Positions 27,714 through 36,635 of a DNA stretch of 50,076 bases are shown here, one piece after another. Every line of letters starts with the position of its first letter. Position 1 is the stretch's first letter. The notes under the pieces are model-generated. The model did not search any database and was not told the origin of the DNA. It saw only the letters and a list, made by a program, of their open reading frames with translations. Location of the stretch: the NCBI GenBank assembly GCA_036821845.1, contig DAISIT010000012.1, forward strand, positions 1 through 50,076, written 5' to 3'. The stretch is from JAEUMD01 sp937950105. Its GTDB lineage: Bacteria > Pseudomonadota > Alphaproteobacteria > Rhizobiales > Hyphomicrobiaceae. A program made the translations under genes and the position numbers.

Positions 27714-29129
27714 TTGACGGCACCATTCGATGAAATGAAAGCGTTCGGCGACGGCATCAGGCAGCCTTACGCAGCTGTTGCCGAATGGCTGTCGTCGCAG
27801 CGGCTCGAGGACCTGAAACGCAAGGGCGTCGAGGCGGAAACGATCTTCCGGCGCATCGGCATCACGTTCAACGTCTATGGTGACAAGGATGCCGCCGAGC
27901 GCCTTATTCCGTTCGACATCATCCCGCGCGTCGTCGCGGCGAACGAGTGGCGCCGCCTCTCCGCCGGCATCGAGCAGCGCGTGCGCGCGCTCAACGCCTT
28001 CATGCACGACATCTATCATCGCCAGGAGATCCTGAAAGCCGGGCGCATCCCGAAGGAGCTGATCCTGCAGAACTCGGCGTTCGTGCCGGAAATGGTCGGC
28101 GTCGATCCGGCGCGCGGCATCTATTCGCACATCATAGGTGTCGATCTCGTGCGCACCGGCGAGGACGATTTCTACGTGCTCGAGGACAACACGCGCACGC
28201 CGTCCGGTGTCTCCTACATGCTGGAGAACCGCGAGACGATGATGACGACCTTTCCCGAGCTGTTCGAGAAGAACAACGTCGCGCCGGTCGAGGACTACAC
28301 CGACAGCCTGCTGCAGACACTCCGCTCGGTCGCGCCGAGCAACCTCGATCGCGAGCCCACCATCGCGCTGCTGACGCCCGGGATCTACAACAGCGCCTAC
28401 TTCGAGCACTCGTTCCTCGCCGACGAAATGGGCATCGAGCTCGTGGAGGGGCAGGACCTCATCGTCGCCGACGGCTGCCTGCACATGAAGACGACGCGCG
28501 GGCTGAAGCAGGTCGATGTCGTCTACCGCCGCATCGACGACGACTTCCTCGACCCGCTGGTGTTCAAGCCGGAATCCATGCTCGGAGTGCCGGGCATCTT
28601 CGACGTTTATCGTGGCGGTCGCGTCACCATCGTCAACGCGCCCGGCGCCGGCATCGCCGACGACAAGGCGATCTACAGCTACATCCCCGAGATCATCGAG
28701 TTCTACATGGGCCGCCCGCCCATCCTGAAGAACGTGCCGACCTACAACTGCCGCAAGCCCGACGACCTCGCCTACGTGCTCGAGCACATGGCCGAGCTGG
28801 TGGTGAAGGAGGTCCATGGCTCGGGCGGCTACGGCATGCTGGTCGGGCCGGCGTCGACGAAAGAGCAGGTCGAGGCGTTCCGGCAGAAGGTCAAGGCTCG
28901 GCCCGACAACTACATCGCCCAGCCGACGCTGGCGCTCTCCACATGCCCGACCATCTCCGAGAAGGGCATCCACGGACGCCACGTCGACCTGCGCCCGTTC
29001 GTGCTGGTCGGTGACAAGATACGCCTGACGCCGGGCGGCCTGACGCGCGTCGCGCTCAAGGAAGGTTCGCTGGTCGTCAATTCGAGTCAGGGCGGCGGCA
29101 CCAAGGACACCTGGATACTGGAGGAGTGA
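27714..29129 (+). CDS. Circularly permuted ATP-grasp type 2 family protein (DUF404/407)
   Basis: 471 residues. This COG2308-type family has a permuted ATP-grasp fold, predicted to form amide or peptide bonds; its natural product is unknown. Family features include FDEM at the N-terminus, the ELILQNSAFVPEMVG and DDFYVLEDNTRTPSGVSYMLENR segments, and the end VVNSSQGGGTKDTWIL. The TTG at 27714 has GAGG upstream and keeps FDEM in the protein; an ATG at 27735 would lose it. It heads a triad with an alpha-E protein and a transglutaminase-like protein. Confidence 0.9.
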   Translation: MTAPFDEMKAFGDGIRQPYAAVAEWLSSQRLEDLKRKGVEAETIFRRIGITFNVYGDKDAAERLIPFDIIPRVVAANEWRRLSAGIEQRVRALNAFMHDIYHRQEILKAGRIPKELILQNSAFVPEMVGVDPARGIYSHIIGVDLVRTGEDDFYVLEDNTRTPSGVSYMLENRETMMTTFPELFEKNNVAPVEDYTDSLLQTLRSVAPSNLDREPTIALLTPGIYNSAYFEHSFLADEMGIELVEGQDLIVADGCLHMKTTRGLKQVDVVYRRIDDDFLDPLVFKPESMLGVPGIFDVYRGGRVTIVNAPGAGIADDKAIYSYIPEIIEFYMGRPPILKNVPTYNCRKPDDLAYVLEHMAELVVKEVHGSGGYGMLVGPASTKEQVEAFRQKVKARPDNYIAQPTLALSTCPTISEKGIHGRHVDLRPFVLVGDKIRLTPGGLTRVALKEGSLVVNSSQGGGTKDTWILEE

Positions 29130-29234
29130 GTTCCTGCCGGGGTGCCCCTTGGGGCGCTCTTTGCCGCATCTGCCGCGCGCCTCGCTCGCGCGCCTCGACG
29201 TTATGAAGAAACGCAACGGAAAGCCCGCCACGCC

Positions 29235-30179
29235 ATGCTCGGCCGCACCGCCCACGATCTCTACTGGCTCTCGCGCTACATCGAGCGCGCCGAGAACATG
29301 GCGCGTCTCGTCGACGTCGCCTATCGCATCGGCCTCATTCCGCGCGGTTCGAGCCGCAATCAGGAGTGGGGATCGACGCTGAAGAGCGCCGGTTGCGCCG
29401 AGGGCTACTTCGCCAAGTACGGCGGCCTCGATGCGCGCTCGGTCATCAACTATCTGCTGGTCGATCCGGAGAACCCGTCGAGCGTGCGCTCGTGCCTCGC
29501 GACCGCCCGCCAGAACGGCCGAGCGCAGCGCACCGCCATCACCAGCGAGATGTGGGAAAGCCTCAACCAGACCTATCTCGACTTCAGCCGTCTCAATACG
29601 GCGGGTGTCAAGATGAGCGAGTTGCCGGACCTGCTCACCTGGATCAAGCAGCGCTCGGCGCTGTTTCGCGGCACGCTGCTCAATACGGTGCTGCGCCGCG
29701 ACGGCTTCTACTTCAGCCAGATGGGCACCTTCGTCGAGCGCGCCGACAACACCGCGCGCATCCTCGATGTGAAGTATTACCTGCTGCTGCCGCAGAACGA
29801 GATCGTCGGCGGCGGCATCGACAATTACCAGTGGTCGGCGATCCTGCGCTCGGTGTCGGCGCACCGCAGCTACAAGTGGGTCTACAAGGAAAGCTACAAG
29901 CCCTGGCGCATCGCCGAATACATGATCCTCAATCGCGAGATGCCGCGCTCGCTCGCCTATTGCTACGACGAGATCAGCGAAGCGCTCGGTTGCCTCGAAG
30001 GCGATTACGGCCAGCGCCACGATTGTCATGAGATGGCGCAGGAGAGCGTCGCGCGGCTCGAGCAGGCGAAGATCGCCGCCATCTTCCAGAGCGGGCTGCA
30101 CGAGTTCCTGGTCGACTTCCTCGGCCGCCACAACCGCCTCGGCAGCGAAATCGCGCTCGCCTATCACTTCACCGACTGA
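29235..30179 (+). CDS. Alpha-E domain protein (DUF403)
   Basis: 314-residue all-helical protein of the alpha-E family. The start MLGRTAHDLYWLSRYIERAENMARLVD is typical, as are the FVERADNTARILDVKYYLLL and YDEISEALGCLEG stretches. It always travels with the ATP-grasp and transglutaminase partners, and its biochemical role is unknown. ATG 29235 gives the usual N-terminus, though its ribosome binding site is weak. The ends are about 105 and 12 bases from its neighbours. Confidence 0.9.
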   Translation: MLGRTAHDLYWLSRYIERAENMARLVDVAYRIGLIPRGSSRNQEWGSTLKSAGCAEGYFAKYGGLDARSVINYLLVDPENPSSVRSCLATARQNGRAQRTAITSEMWESLNQTYLDFSRLNTAGVKMSELPDLLTWIKQRSALFRGTLLNTVLRRDGFYFSQMGTFVERADNTARILDVKYYLLLPQNEIVGGGIDNYQWSAILRSVSAHRSYKWVYKESYKPWRIAEYMILNREMPRSLAYCYDEISEALGCLEGDYGQRHDCHEMAQESVARLEQAKIAAIFQSGLHEFLVDFLGRHNRLGSEIALAYHFTD

Positions 30180-30191
30180 ACGGGCAGGTCC

Positions 30192-31052
30192 ATGCTGATT
30201 TCCGTCCGCCATCGCACCCGCTACGCCTACGATACCAAGACGCGCTATTCCGTGCAGAGCCTGCGCGTGACGCCACAGAGCTATCCGGGCCAGCGCGTGC
30301 TGGAGTGGAAGATCGACGCCCCCGGCATCGACAAGGCGCTCGAGTTCCGCGACTGCTACGGCAACATCGTGCATCAGATCACGGTGACGAAGCCGCACTC
30401 GGAGGTGGTCGTCGAAGTCAAAGGCATCGTGGAGACGTCGGATCGCGCCGGCATCGTGTCCGGCAACGTCGAGGTGGCGCCCGTCAAGGTCTACCTGCGC
30501 GTCACGCCGCAGACCGCGGCGAGCGACGAGATCGTCAAGCTGGCGAGCGCCGGCGCCGATCTCGACTATCTCGGCCGGCTGCACGCGTTGATGCACGCGA
30601 CGCGCGACGCCATCGACTACGTGCCGGGCACCACGGATGCGCATACATCGGCCAGCGAGGCGCTGACCGATGCCAAGGGTGTCTGCCAGGACCATGCGCA
30701 TGTCATGATCGCGGCCGTGCGCTCGCTCGGCCAGCCGGCGCGCTACGTCACCGGGTATCTGGTCGGCGAAGCGGAAGCAGGGCACGCCTGGGTCGAGGCG
30801 TTCGTCGATGGTCTCGGCTGGGTCGGCTTCGATCCGGCCAACCGCATCTGCCCCACCGAAGCCTACGTGCGCGTCGCCGCCGGTCTCGATGCCGCGAGCG
30901 CGGCGCCCGTGCGTGGCGCGCGGCGCGGCGGCGGCAAGGAAGGGCTCGAGGTCGCGGTCGAGGTCATGCAGCAGCAGGCGGGTCAGCAGCAGTCGCAGTC
31001 GCAAACGTCGGGCGGCCAATCGAAATCGCAGACGCAGGCGCAGTCGAGCTAG
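30192..31052 (+). CDS. Transglutaminase-like cysteine protease family protein
   Basis: 286 residues. An N-terminal beta domain (to about 110) precedes a transglutaminase core with the catalytic triad C165 (GVCQDHAH), H198 (GHAWVEAF) and D214 (GFDPANR). The C-terminal 45 residues are Gln/Ser-rich and probably disordered. With the ATP-grasp and alpha-E proteins it forms a conserved triad that is predicted to make and cut an amide-linked compound. No secretion signal is obvious. It ends just before the repeat at 31090. Confidence 0.9.
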   Translation: MLISVRHRTRYAYDTKTRYSVQSLRVTPQSYPGQRVLEWKIDAPGIDKALEFRDCYGNIVHQITVTKPHSEVVVEVKGIVETSDRAGIVSGNVEVAPVKVYLRVTPQTAASDEIVKLASAGADLDYLGRLHALMHATRDAIDYVPGTTDAHTSASEALTDAKGVCQDHAHVMIAAVRSLGQPARYVTGYLVGEAEAGHAWVEAFVDGLGWVGFDPANRICPTEAYVRVAAGLDAASAAPVRGARRGGGKEGLEVAVEVMQQQAGQQQSQSQTSGGQSKSQTQAQSS

Positions 31053-31089
31053 TGGAAGGACGCGCGTTGATCGGGGGTGCTCCTTAGTG

Positions 31090-31234
31090 GCGCCGCCGAT
31101 TCACGTCCTCGCAGGCTCGGACGATCGGGGCGCTTTTTTGCTGGCGCCGGCGAGTTACGTTCGCGCTGGTGGGAGCGCGAACGATCGGGGCGCTTCTCGC
31201 CGGAGCCCTTCGCGAGGGCGTCAATGGGCAGCGC
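31090..31234 (-). repeat. Interspersed hairpin repeat (locus C)
   Basis: One full unit (31144-31234) and a partial second unit (from 31090), both read leftward. Ends GCGCTGCCCATTGACG and CGTAACTCGCCGGCGC are present on the minus strand. A perfect 9-bp stem lies at 31158-31166/31175-31183 with loop TGGTGGGA (plus strand). It lies between the convergent transglutaminase and GtrA genes. Confidence 0.85.
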
Positions 31235-31248
31235 CATCATAAAGCGCG

Positions 31249-31686
31249 TCAGTCGCGCGTGTTGCGGAAGACGCCGAGACGCATGCCGACATAGCTGACG
31301 CCCATCGACACGCCGGTTGCCGCGATCAACGCCGCGACGGGAGGCATCGCCGGCCACGCGATCAGCACCAGCGCATAGATCGCGTAGTTCACGGCCGACG
31401 CGGTCCAGGCGACCGCGAGAAAGCGTGCGAACTCCGTCCAGGTCGGCGGGGTCGTCACCGCGAATGTAAGACGGCGGTGGGCGAAGAATGCGGCGATCAT
31501 GGCGGTCAGGATCGAGATGACGCGAGCGGCGAACGGTCCGGCGCCGAGCGCGGTGAGCGAGGTGAGCACGGCCGCATCGACGCCGAGCGCGATCAGTCCG
31601 GCGGCGACGAAGCCGGGACCGTGGCTTGCGATCGCCGAGCGCGCGGGTGATGACGTGACCTTCGGATCGCGCGGCTTCAAGGTCAC
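31249..31686 (-). CDS. GtrA-family membrane protein
   Basis: 145 residues with four hydrophobic segments and the FAHRRLTF motif of GtrA proteins, which are thought to move polyprenyl-linked sugars across the inner membrane. The GTG at 31686 overlaps the deacetylase stop in a GTGA junction, so it is chosen. It is last in a three-gene operon with a GtrB-like glycosyltransferase, its usual partner. Confidence 0.85.
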   Translation of the reverse strand: MTLKPRDPKVTSSPARSAIASHGPGFVAAGLIALGVDAAVLTSLTALGAGPFAARVISILTAMIAAFFAHRRLTFAVTTPPTWTEFARFLAVAWTASAVNYAIYALVLIAWPAMPPVAALIAATGVSMGVSYVGMRLGVFRNTRD

Positions 31687-32615
31687 CGGCAAAGCTCCCG
31701 CTCGCGGCGCCAGTCGACCGGCGCGCCATCAGCAGTGCGCGAGGGCGACCAGAGATGCGGCGTCAGCGCGTTGTCGCGGCCGAGCAGCGCCAGCTCGACC
31801 GAACGTCTGTCCGTGACGGGATCGAGCCGCGCGAGCTCAGGCGAGGGCAAGCCGGGATGGCACATGACGAGATGCAATCCGCGCGCGGCTTCTGCGGCGG
31901 ATTCCAGTTCGGCCGCTGCTGTCGCCGGGTGCGTAGCGAAGCTCGTCACCCCCGAGAAGCCGTCGTTCGCGGGGTATCCCGCCCGCGTGATCTTCGCAGC
32001 GAATCCGCGCGTCAGGAGCGAAAGCGTAATGGCTTTGGCGCGTGATCCCCTGATGGCGAGCAAGCTTCCGGTGCGACCCGAGGGGACGCGAACCAGCGGG
32101 CGCACCCGCTCGGATGCGAAGCGCCGCTGCAGCGCCATGACGAGACCATCGCGCACCAGCGGCAGTGCATGCGCGTGCTGATGTCCGTCGATGATGTCCG
32201 GCGGGTGACCGACGATCGCCTCGAACGCGGCGAGCTGGCGCGTGATCTCGTTGGCGATCTCCTCGCGCGCGATGCGGCCAAGCCAGGACATCCGTGACAG
32301 CGTCGCGATCGAAGGCAGACAACCGCGCGGGGCCAACTGCGGCATCGCACCGAGCGGCGGCCCGAGCGTGAGGTTGATGTGCAGGCCTAGCGCAATGCGA
32401 TCGCGCAAGGGCGCAAGGCGAGTACCATCCTGCTTCCAGCGCGGCAGCGTGACCAGTGCGCTCGTCGCTGAAATGCGGCGGGCGCGCGCGAGGCTTTCGA
32501 TGCCGGCCGAGACGCCGCCCGTGAGCGCGTAATCGTCGGCAACGAGAACTATCGTGCGACGCGGCGCCGGGGACGACATGGCTGATCCGCGAGCGTGCTG
32601 CTCGAGCCGGCTCAT
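31683..32615 (-). CDS. YdjC/ChbG/HpnK-family carbohydrate deacetylase
   Basis: 310 residues. Metal-binding and catalytic motifs are ADDYALT near residue 25 and DGHQHAHALP, with a C-terminal LHLVMCHPG stretch. Relatives remove N-acetyl groups from chitin-type sugars (ChbG) or from hopanoid sugars (HpnK). Placement between a polyprenyl-phosphate glycosyltransferase and GtrA suggests deacetylation of a lipid-linked sugar. The ATG overlaps the glycosyltransferase stop (ATGA). The exact substrate is unknown. Confidence 0.85.
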   Translation of the reverse strand: MSRLEQHARGSAMSSPAPRRTIVLVADDYALTGGVSAGIESLARARRISATSALVTLPRWKQDGTRLAPLRDRIALGLHINLTLGPPLGAMPQLAPRGCLPSIATLSRMSWLGRIAREEIANEITRQLAAFEAIVGHPPDIIDGHQHAHALPLVRDGLVMALQRRFASERVRPLVRVPSGRTGSLLAIRGSRAKAITLSLLTRGFAAKITRAGYPANDGFSGVTSFATHPATAAAELESAAEAARGLHLVMCHPGLPSPELARLDPVTDRRSVELALLGRDNALTPHLWSPSRTADGAPVDWRRERELCR

Positions 32616-33715
32616 GACCGCTCCGCCGCGCTGCGTTGCGGGTCGCTCGCGCGGCGGGCATGCGGTTGCACCGGCTCGACGCCGATGGTTTCGGCGACGA
32701 GAAACAGCGGCCGCGCCTTCACTTCCTCGTAGACGCGGCCGAGATACTCGCCGAGCACACCAAGCGAGATCAATTGCACGCCGCCGAGGAACAGGATCGA
32801 GACGATCAGCGTCGGATAGCCGGCCACGGGATCGCCGTAGAGCATGGTCTTGAAGATGATCCATAGCCCGACGACCAGAGCGAGCATCGAGACGGCGAGT
32901 CCGAGGTAAGACCAGATGCGCAACGGCGCTGTCGTGAACGAGGTGATGCCGTCGAGCGCGAAGTGCCAGAGCCGGCGCATGCGCCAGCGCGAGGCGGTCT
33001 GATCGACACGCTCCGGCATGTCGAAGGGGATGCCGATCGACTTGTAGCCGATCCAGGCGAACAGTCCCTTGTTGAAGCGGGCGCGCTCGCCGAGACGGTT
33101 CAGGGCATCGACGGCGCGCCGGCTGAGCAGGCGGAAGTCGCCGGCGTTGTCGTGCAGCCGCGTGCCCGATAGAGACTGGAACACGCGGTAGAAGGTCTTC
33201 GCGAGGAAGCGCCGCGCCGCGCTGTCGGTGCGGCGATCGGCGCGCTGGCCGTAGACCACGTCGTAGCCGTCGCGCCAGGCGGCAATCATCAACGGGATCA
33301 CCTCGGGCGGATGCTGCAGGTCGCTGTCCATGACGATGACGGCGTCGCCGCGTGCGTGGTGCAGGCCGGCCGCGACCGCGATCTCCTTGCCGAAGTTGCG
33401 CGACAGCGCCACCGCCTTGATGCGCGGGTTGGTGGCGTGCGCCTGCCGCAGCACCTCGAGCGTGGCGTCGCTCGAGCCGTCGTCGACGGCGATCACCTCG
33501 TAGTCGAGGCCGGTGCCGTCGAGCACGGGCACGAGCGCGGCCAGCAGCAACGGCAACCCGCGCGCCTCGTTCAGCATCGGCAGGATGACGGACAGGGTCT
33601 CTCCGGCGGCCGGTCGGGCGTCCTGTTGCGGTGGAGATGTCGATGGCAAGGTCACGGGCTCGTCCGATGGCGGCAGGGTGCAGCCGCGGCGGGCTGTCTC
33701 GACAGAGCGATACAT
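32612..33715 (-). CDS. GtrB/ArnC-like family 2 glycosyltransferase
   Basis: 367 residues. A GT2 catalytic domain (SVILPMLNEARG, VDDGSSDATLEV, DSDLQHPPEV) precedes two C-terminal membrane helices (about 265-330). Such enzymes put a sugar on undecaprenyl phosphate at the inner face of the membrane. It is the first gene of the operon with a deacetylase and a flippase-like GtrA, and is divergent from UDP-glucose dehydrogenase. The first 40 residues are Pro-rich and may be over-extended, since the ribosome binding site at 33715 is weak. Confidence 0.9.
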   Translation of the reverse strand: MYRSVETARRGCTLPPSDEPVTLPSTSPPQQDARPAAGETLSVILPMLNEARGLPLLLAALVPVLDGTGLDYEVIAVDDGSSDATLEVLRQAHATNPRIKAVALSRNFGKEIAVAAGLHHARGDAVIVMDSDLQHPPEVIPLMIAAWRDGYDVVYGQRADRRTDSAARRFLAKTFYRVFQSLSGTRLHDNAGDFRLLSRRAVDALNRLGERARFNKGLFAWIGYKSIGIPFDMPERVDQTASRWRMRRLWHFALDGITSFTTAPLRIWSYLGLAVSMLALVVGLWIIFKTMLYGDPVAGYPTLIVSILFLGGVQLISLGVLGEYLGRVYEEVKARPLFLVAETIGVEPVQPHARRASDPQRSAAERS

Positions 33716-33904
33716 TCGCCAGGCATGCGGCGTAAAGGAGGCTTGCGGGGCAAGGTTGCGGGCGCTCGCCCCAGGCTCCCGGGCTTTTTGTCCAACGGCG
33801 TCTCTTTACCCGCGAAACGCCGCCCGCACAAAATGTGCTAGAGCAGGGCCCGAATCGGGTGTTCGCGCGCGTGGCGGGCCCGTCCGGACAGGGGAGCGTG
33901 AGCC

Positions 33905-35227
33905 ATGAACATCTGCATGATCGGCGCCGGCTATGTCGGCCTCGTCTCGGCGGCGTGCTTCTCGGAGTTCGGCTGGTTCGTCACCTGCGTCGACAAGGAC
34001 GAGGAGCGGCTGGCCCTGCTCGAATCCGGTCGCTCGCCGATCTACGAGCCGGGCCTCGACGACCTGATGGCGCGCAACATGCGGGCCGGGCGTCTGCGCT
34101 TCACGCGTGACGTTGCGGCGGCGGTGAAGGCCGCGGACGTCGTGTTCCTGGCCGTCGGAACGCCGATGCGCCGCGGCGACGGTTTCGCGGACCTCTCCTA
34201 CGTGTACGCCGCCGTCGAGGAGATCGCGCCGCATCTCGACGGCTTCACCGTCATTACCACGAAATCGACCGTGCCTGTCGGTACCAGCCGCGAGATCGAG
34301 CGGCGCCTGAGGGCGGTCCGGCCCGATGCCGAATATGCCGTCTGCTCCAATCCGGAGTTCCTGCGCGAAGGCTCCGCGATCCAGGACTTCACACATCCCG
34401 ATCGCGTCCTCGTCGGCACCGACAGCGCGCGTGCACGCGCCGTGATGGACCGCCTCTACAAGCCGCTGTCGTTGCGCAATGCGCCGGTCATGTTCGTCAG
34501 CCGCGAGTCGGCGGAACTTGCCAAGTATGCCGCCAATGCGTTCCTCGCCATGAAGATCTCCTTCATCAACGAGGTTGCCGACCTGTGCGAGGAGGTCGGC
34601 GCCGACGTGCAGGAGGTGGCGAGCGCCATCGGCAAGGACCGTCGCATCGGCGACAAGTTCCTGCATCCGGGGCCCGGCTACGGCGGCTCGTGCTTCCCCA
34701 AGGACGTGTCCGCGCTGATCCGCACCGGCCGCGAGATGAAGACGCCGCTGTCGCTCGTCGAGCAGGTGCAGCGGGTCAACGACGAGCGCAAGATCGCCAT
34801 GACCAGCCGCATCGAGAAGGCGGTCGGCGGCAGCGTGCGCGACAAGACGGTCGCCGTGCTCGGCGTCACCTTCAAGCCCAACACCGACGACATGCGCGAT
34901 GCTCCGAGCCTCATCATCGTGCCGATGTTGCTCGAACGCGGTGCGAAAGTGCGCGTGCGTGACCCCGAGGGGCGTCGGCAGGCCGAGCCGCTGCTGCCGG
35001 GCGTGACGTGGTGCGACAGTGCCCTCGCGGCGGTCGACGGCGCCGACGTGCTCGTGGTGCTGACCGAATGGAACGAATTCCGCGCGCTCGACCTCGATGC
35101 GGCGCGCGCGCGCATGCGTGGCGACGTGCTGGTCGACCTGCGCAACATCTTCCAGGCGCGTGCCGCGCGCGATGCCGGCTTCCGCTATACGGGCGTCGGG
35201 CGCGAGAGCGAACGCAGCGCGGGGTGA
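33905..35227 (+). CDS. UDP-glucose 6-dehydrogenase
   Basis: 440 residues. It oxidises UDP-glucose to UDP-glucuronate with two NAD+. The Rossmann motif GAGYVG is at residues 7-12, the GTP motif at about 85-87, and the catalytic Cys is C263 in GPGYGGSCFPKD. The C-terminal UDP-binding domain (VLGVTFKPNTDDMRDAPS) is intact. GGGGAG precedes the ATG. UDP-glucuronate feeds polysaccharide or lipid glycosylation, which fits the neighbouring sugar operon. Confidence 0.96.
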   Translation: MNICMIGAGYVGLVSAACFSEFGWFVTCVDKDEERLALLESGRSPIYEPGLDDLMARNMRAGRLRFTRDVAAAVKAADVVFLAVGTPMRRGDGFADLSYVYAAVEEIAPHLDGFTVITTKSTVPVGTSREIERRLRAVRPDAEYAVCSNPEFLREGSAIQDFTHPDRVLVGTDSARARAVMDRLYKPLSLRNAPVMFVSRESAELAKYAANAFLAMKISFINEVADLCEEVGADVQEVASAIGKDRRIGDKFLHPGPGYGGSCFPKDVSALIRTGREMKTPLSLVEQVQRVNDERKIAMTSRIEKAVGGSVRDKTVAVLGVTFKPNTDDMRDAPSLIIVPMLLERGAKVRVRDPEGRRQAEPLLPGVTWCDSALAAVDGADVLVVLTEWNEFRALDLDAARARMRGDVLVDLRNIFQARAARDAGFRYTGVGRESERSAG

Positions 35228-35270
35228 GTGGAGCCGGCCCTTGGCGCCTCGTCAGGATGCGGGCGGCGGC

Positions 35271-36635
35271 TCAGCGTTCGCGGAACGCCTTGGTGATCTG
35301 ATCCTCGAGCGGCTTCACCAGATACGAGAAGGCGGTGCGGTCGCCGGTCTTGATCTGGGCGTCGGCCGGCATGCCCGGAACCAGCTTGTTGTGCGCACCG
35401 AGCTTGGCGAGTTCGCTCTCCGGAATCGAGATGCGCACCGTGTAGTAGCTCATGCCGGTACGCTGGTCCTCGATCAGGTCGGGTGAAATGCGCGTCACGC
35501 TCCCGGCAATCTCCGGCGTGGTGCGCTGGTTGAAGGCCGCGAAGCGGATCGTCGCCACGGCATCGATGGTCAATTGATCGCGATCCTTCGGCGCAACGCG
35601 CGCCTCGACCACCAGGCGATCCTCGTTGGGGACGATCAGCATCAACGACTCGCTCGACGAGACGACGCCGCCGACGGTGTGTACGGCGAGTTCGTGAACG
35701 ATGCCGGCGACGGGCGCGCGGATGTCGACGCGCCGCAGCTGATCCTCGGCGGCGACGCGGCGCTCGTCGAACTCGGCGAGCTTGGCCTGCGACTCGCGCA
35801 GCTCCTTGACCACCTCCGTCGAGAATTCCTGCTGGCGCTGCAGGATCGAAATCTCGATCTCTGAAATCTTGCCGCGCGTCTGCGCGGCATTCGACAGCAG
35901 TGTCGCCTGCTCGCCCTTGAGGCGCGCGGCCTCGCGCCGAAGCGCGATCATCTTCGACGCCGTGACGAGTTTCTCCTTTTCGAGATCGATCAGGCTGACG
36001 ATCTGTTCGTCGATCAGCTTGATCTCGATATCCTTGGCGGCGCGCTGCGCGTCGAGACCGGAGGCCTCCTGATCGAACTGCTCGATGCGCTCGCGAAGCT
36101 GCTGCACCTGGGCGTCGAGCGTGCGCCGGCGCGTCTTGAACAGGCTCGTCTCGCCGGCGAAACTCTCGACGATGGCAGGTTCGTTGCGGCGATCGGTCAG
36201 TTCGGGGGGGAAGCGGATTTCGGCCGCGTTGTCGCGCTCGGCGACGAGGCGTGCGGTGCGCAGCAGCAGTTCGTCGCGTTGTTTGGAGACGATCTGCAGG
36301 TTGGCGCGTGTCACCGTCTCGTCGAGACGCACCAGCAGGTCGCCGGCCTGCACGCGATCGCCGTTGCGCACGGCGATCTCGCCGACGACGCCACCGGTCG
36401 GGTGCTGGATTTTCTTGACGCTCGAGTCGACAACCACAGTCGCCGGTGCGAGCACGGCGCCGGCGATGTCCGTCGTCAGGGCCCACAGCGTGACGCCGCC
36501 GAACAGCAGGACGACGACCGCCAGCGCTCCGGCGATGTAGGGCCCGGTCGACACGCTGCGGCGGCGCGGCTGCTCGACCGATCGGGCGAGGCTGCCCATG
36601 GCGGCGTCGAGCCCGGTGGCGGTGTCGGACGTCAT
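35271..36635 (-). CDS. Type I secretion periplasmic adaptor (HlyD family)
   Basis: 454 residues: a cytoplasmic stub, one membrane helix (about 31-52), a lipoyl-like half-motif (PTGGVVGEIAVRNGD), long coiled-coil hairpin (about 110-300) and a C-terminal beta domain. It is the membrane-fusion protein that links the ABC exporter to an outer-membrane channel. Its ATG overlaps the ATPase stop (ATGA), so the two are coupled. No TolC-type gene is in the window. Confidence 0.93.
   Translation of the reverse strand: MTSDTATGLDAAMGSLARSVEQPRRRSVSTGPYIAGALAVVVLLFGGVTLWALTTDIAGAVLAPATVVVDSSVKKIQHPTGGVVGEIAVRNGDRVQAGDLLVRLDETVTRANLQIVSKQRDELLLRTARLVAERDNAAEIRFPPELTDRRNEPAIVESFAGETSLFKTRRRTLDAQVQQLRERIEQFDQEASGLDAQRAAKDIEIKLIDEQIVSLIDLEKEKLVTASKMIALRREAARLKGEQATLLSNAAQTRGKISEIEISILQRQQEFSTEVVKELRESQAKLAEFDERRVAAEDQLRRVDIRAPVAGIVHELAVHTVGGVVSSSESLMLIVPNEDRLVVEARVAPKDRDQLTIDAVATIRFAAFNQRTTPEIAGSVTRISPDLIEDQRTGMSYYTVRISIPESELAKLGAHNKLVPGMPADAQIKTGDRTAFSYLVKPLEDQITKAFRER

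Noticed and set aside
27444..31019. Very long minus-strand frame opposite the ATP-grasp triad
   Set aside because: It is antisense to three recognisable genes and has GC-rich shadow composition without motifs.
35228..35270. Terminator between ugd and hlyD
   Set aside because: The 43-base gap has no convincing stem with a T-run.
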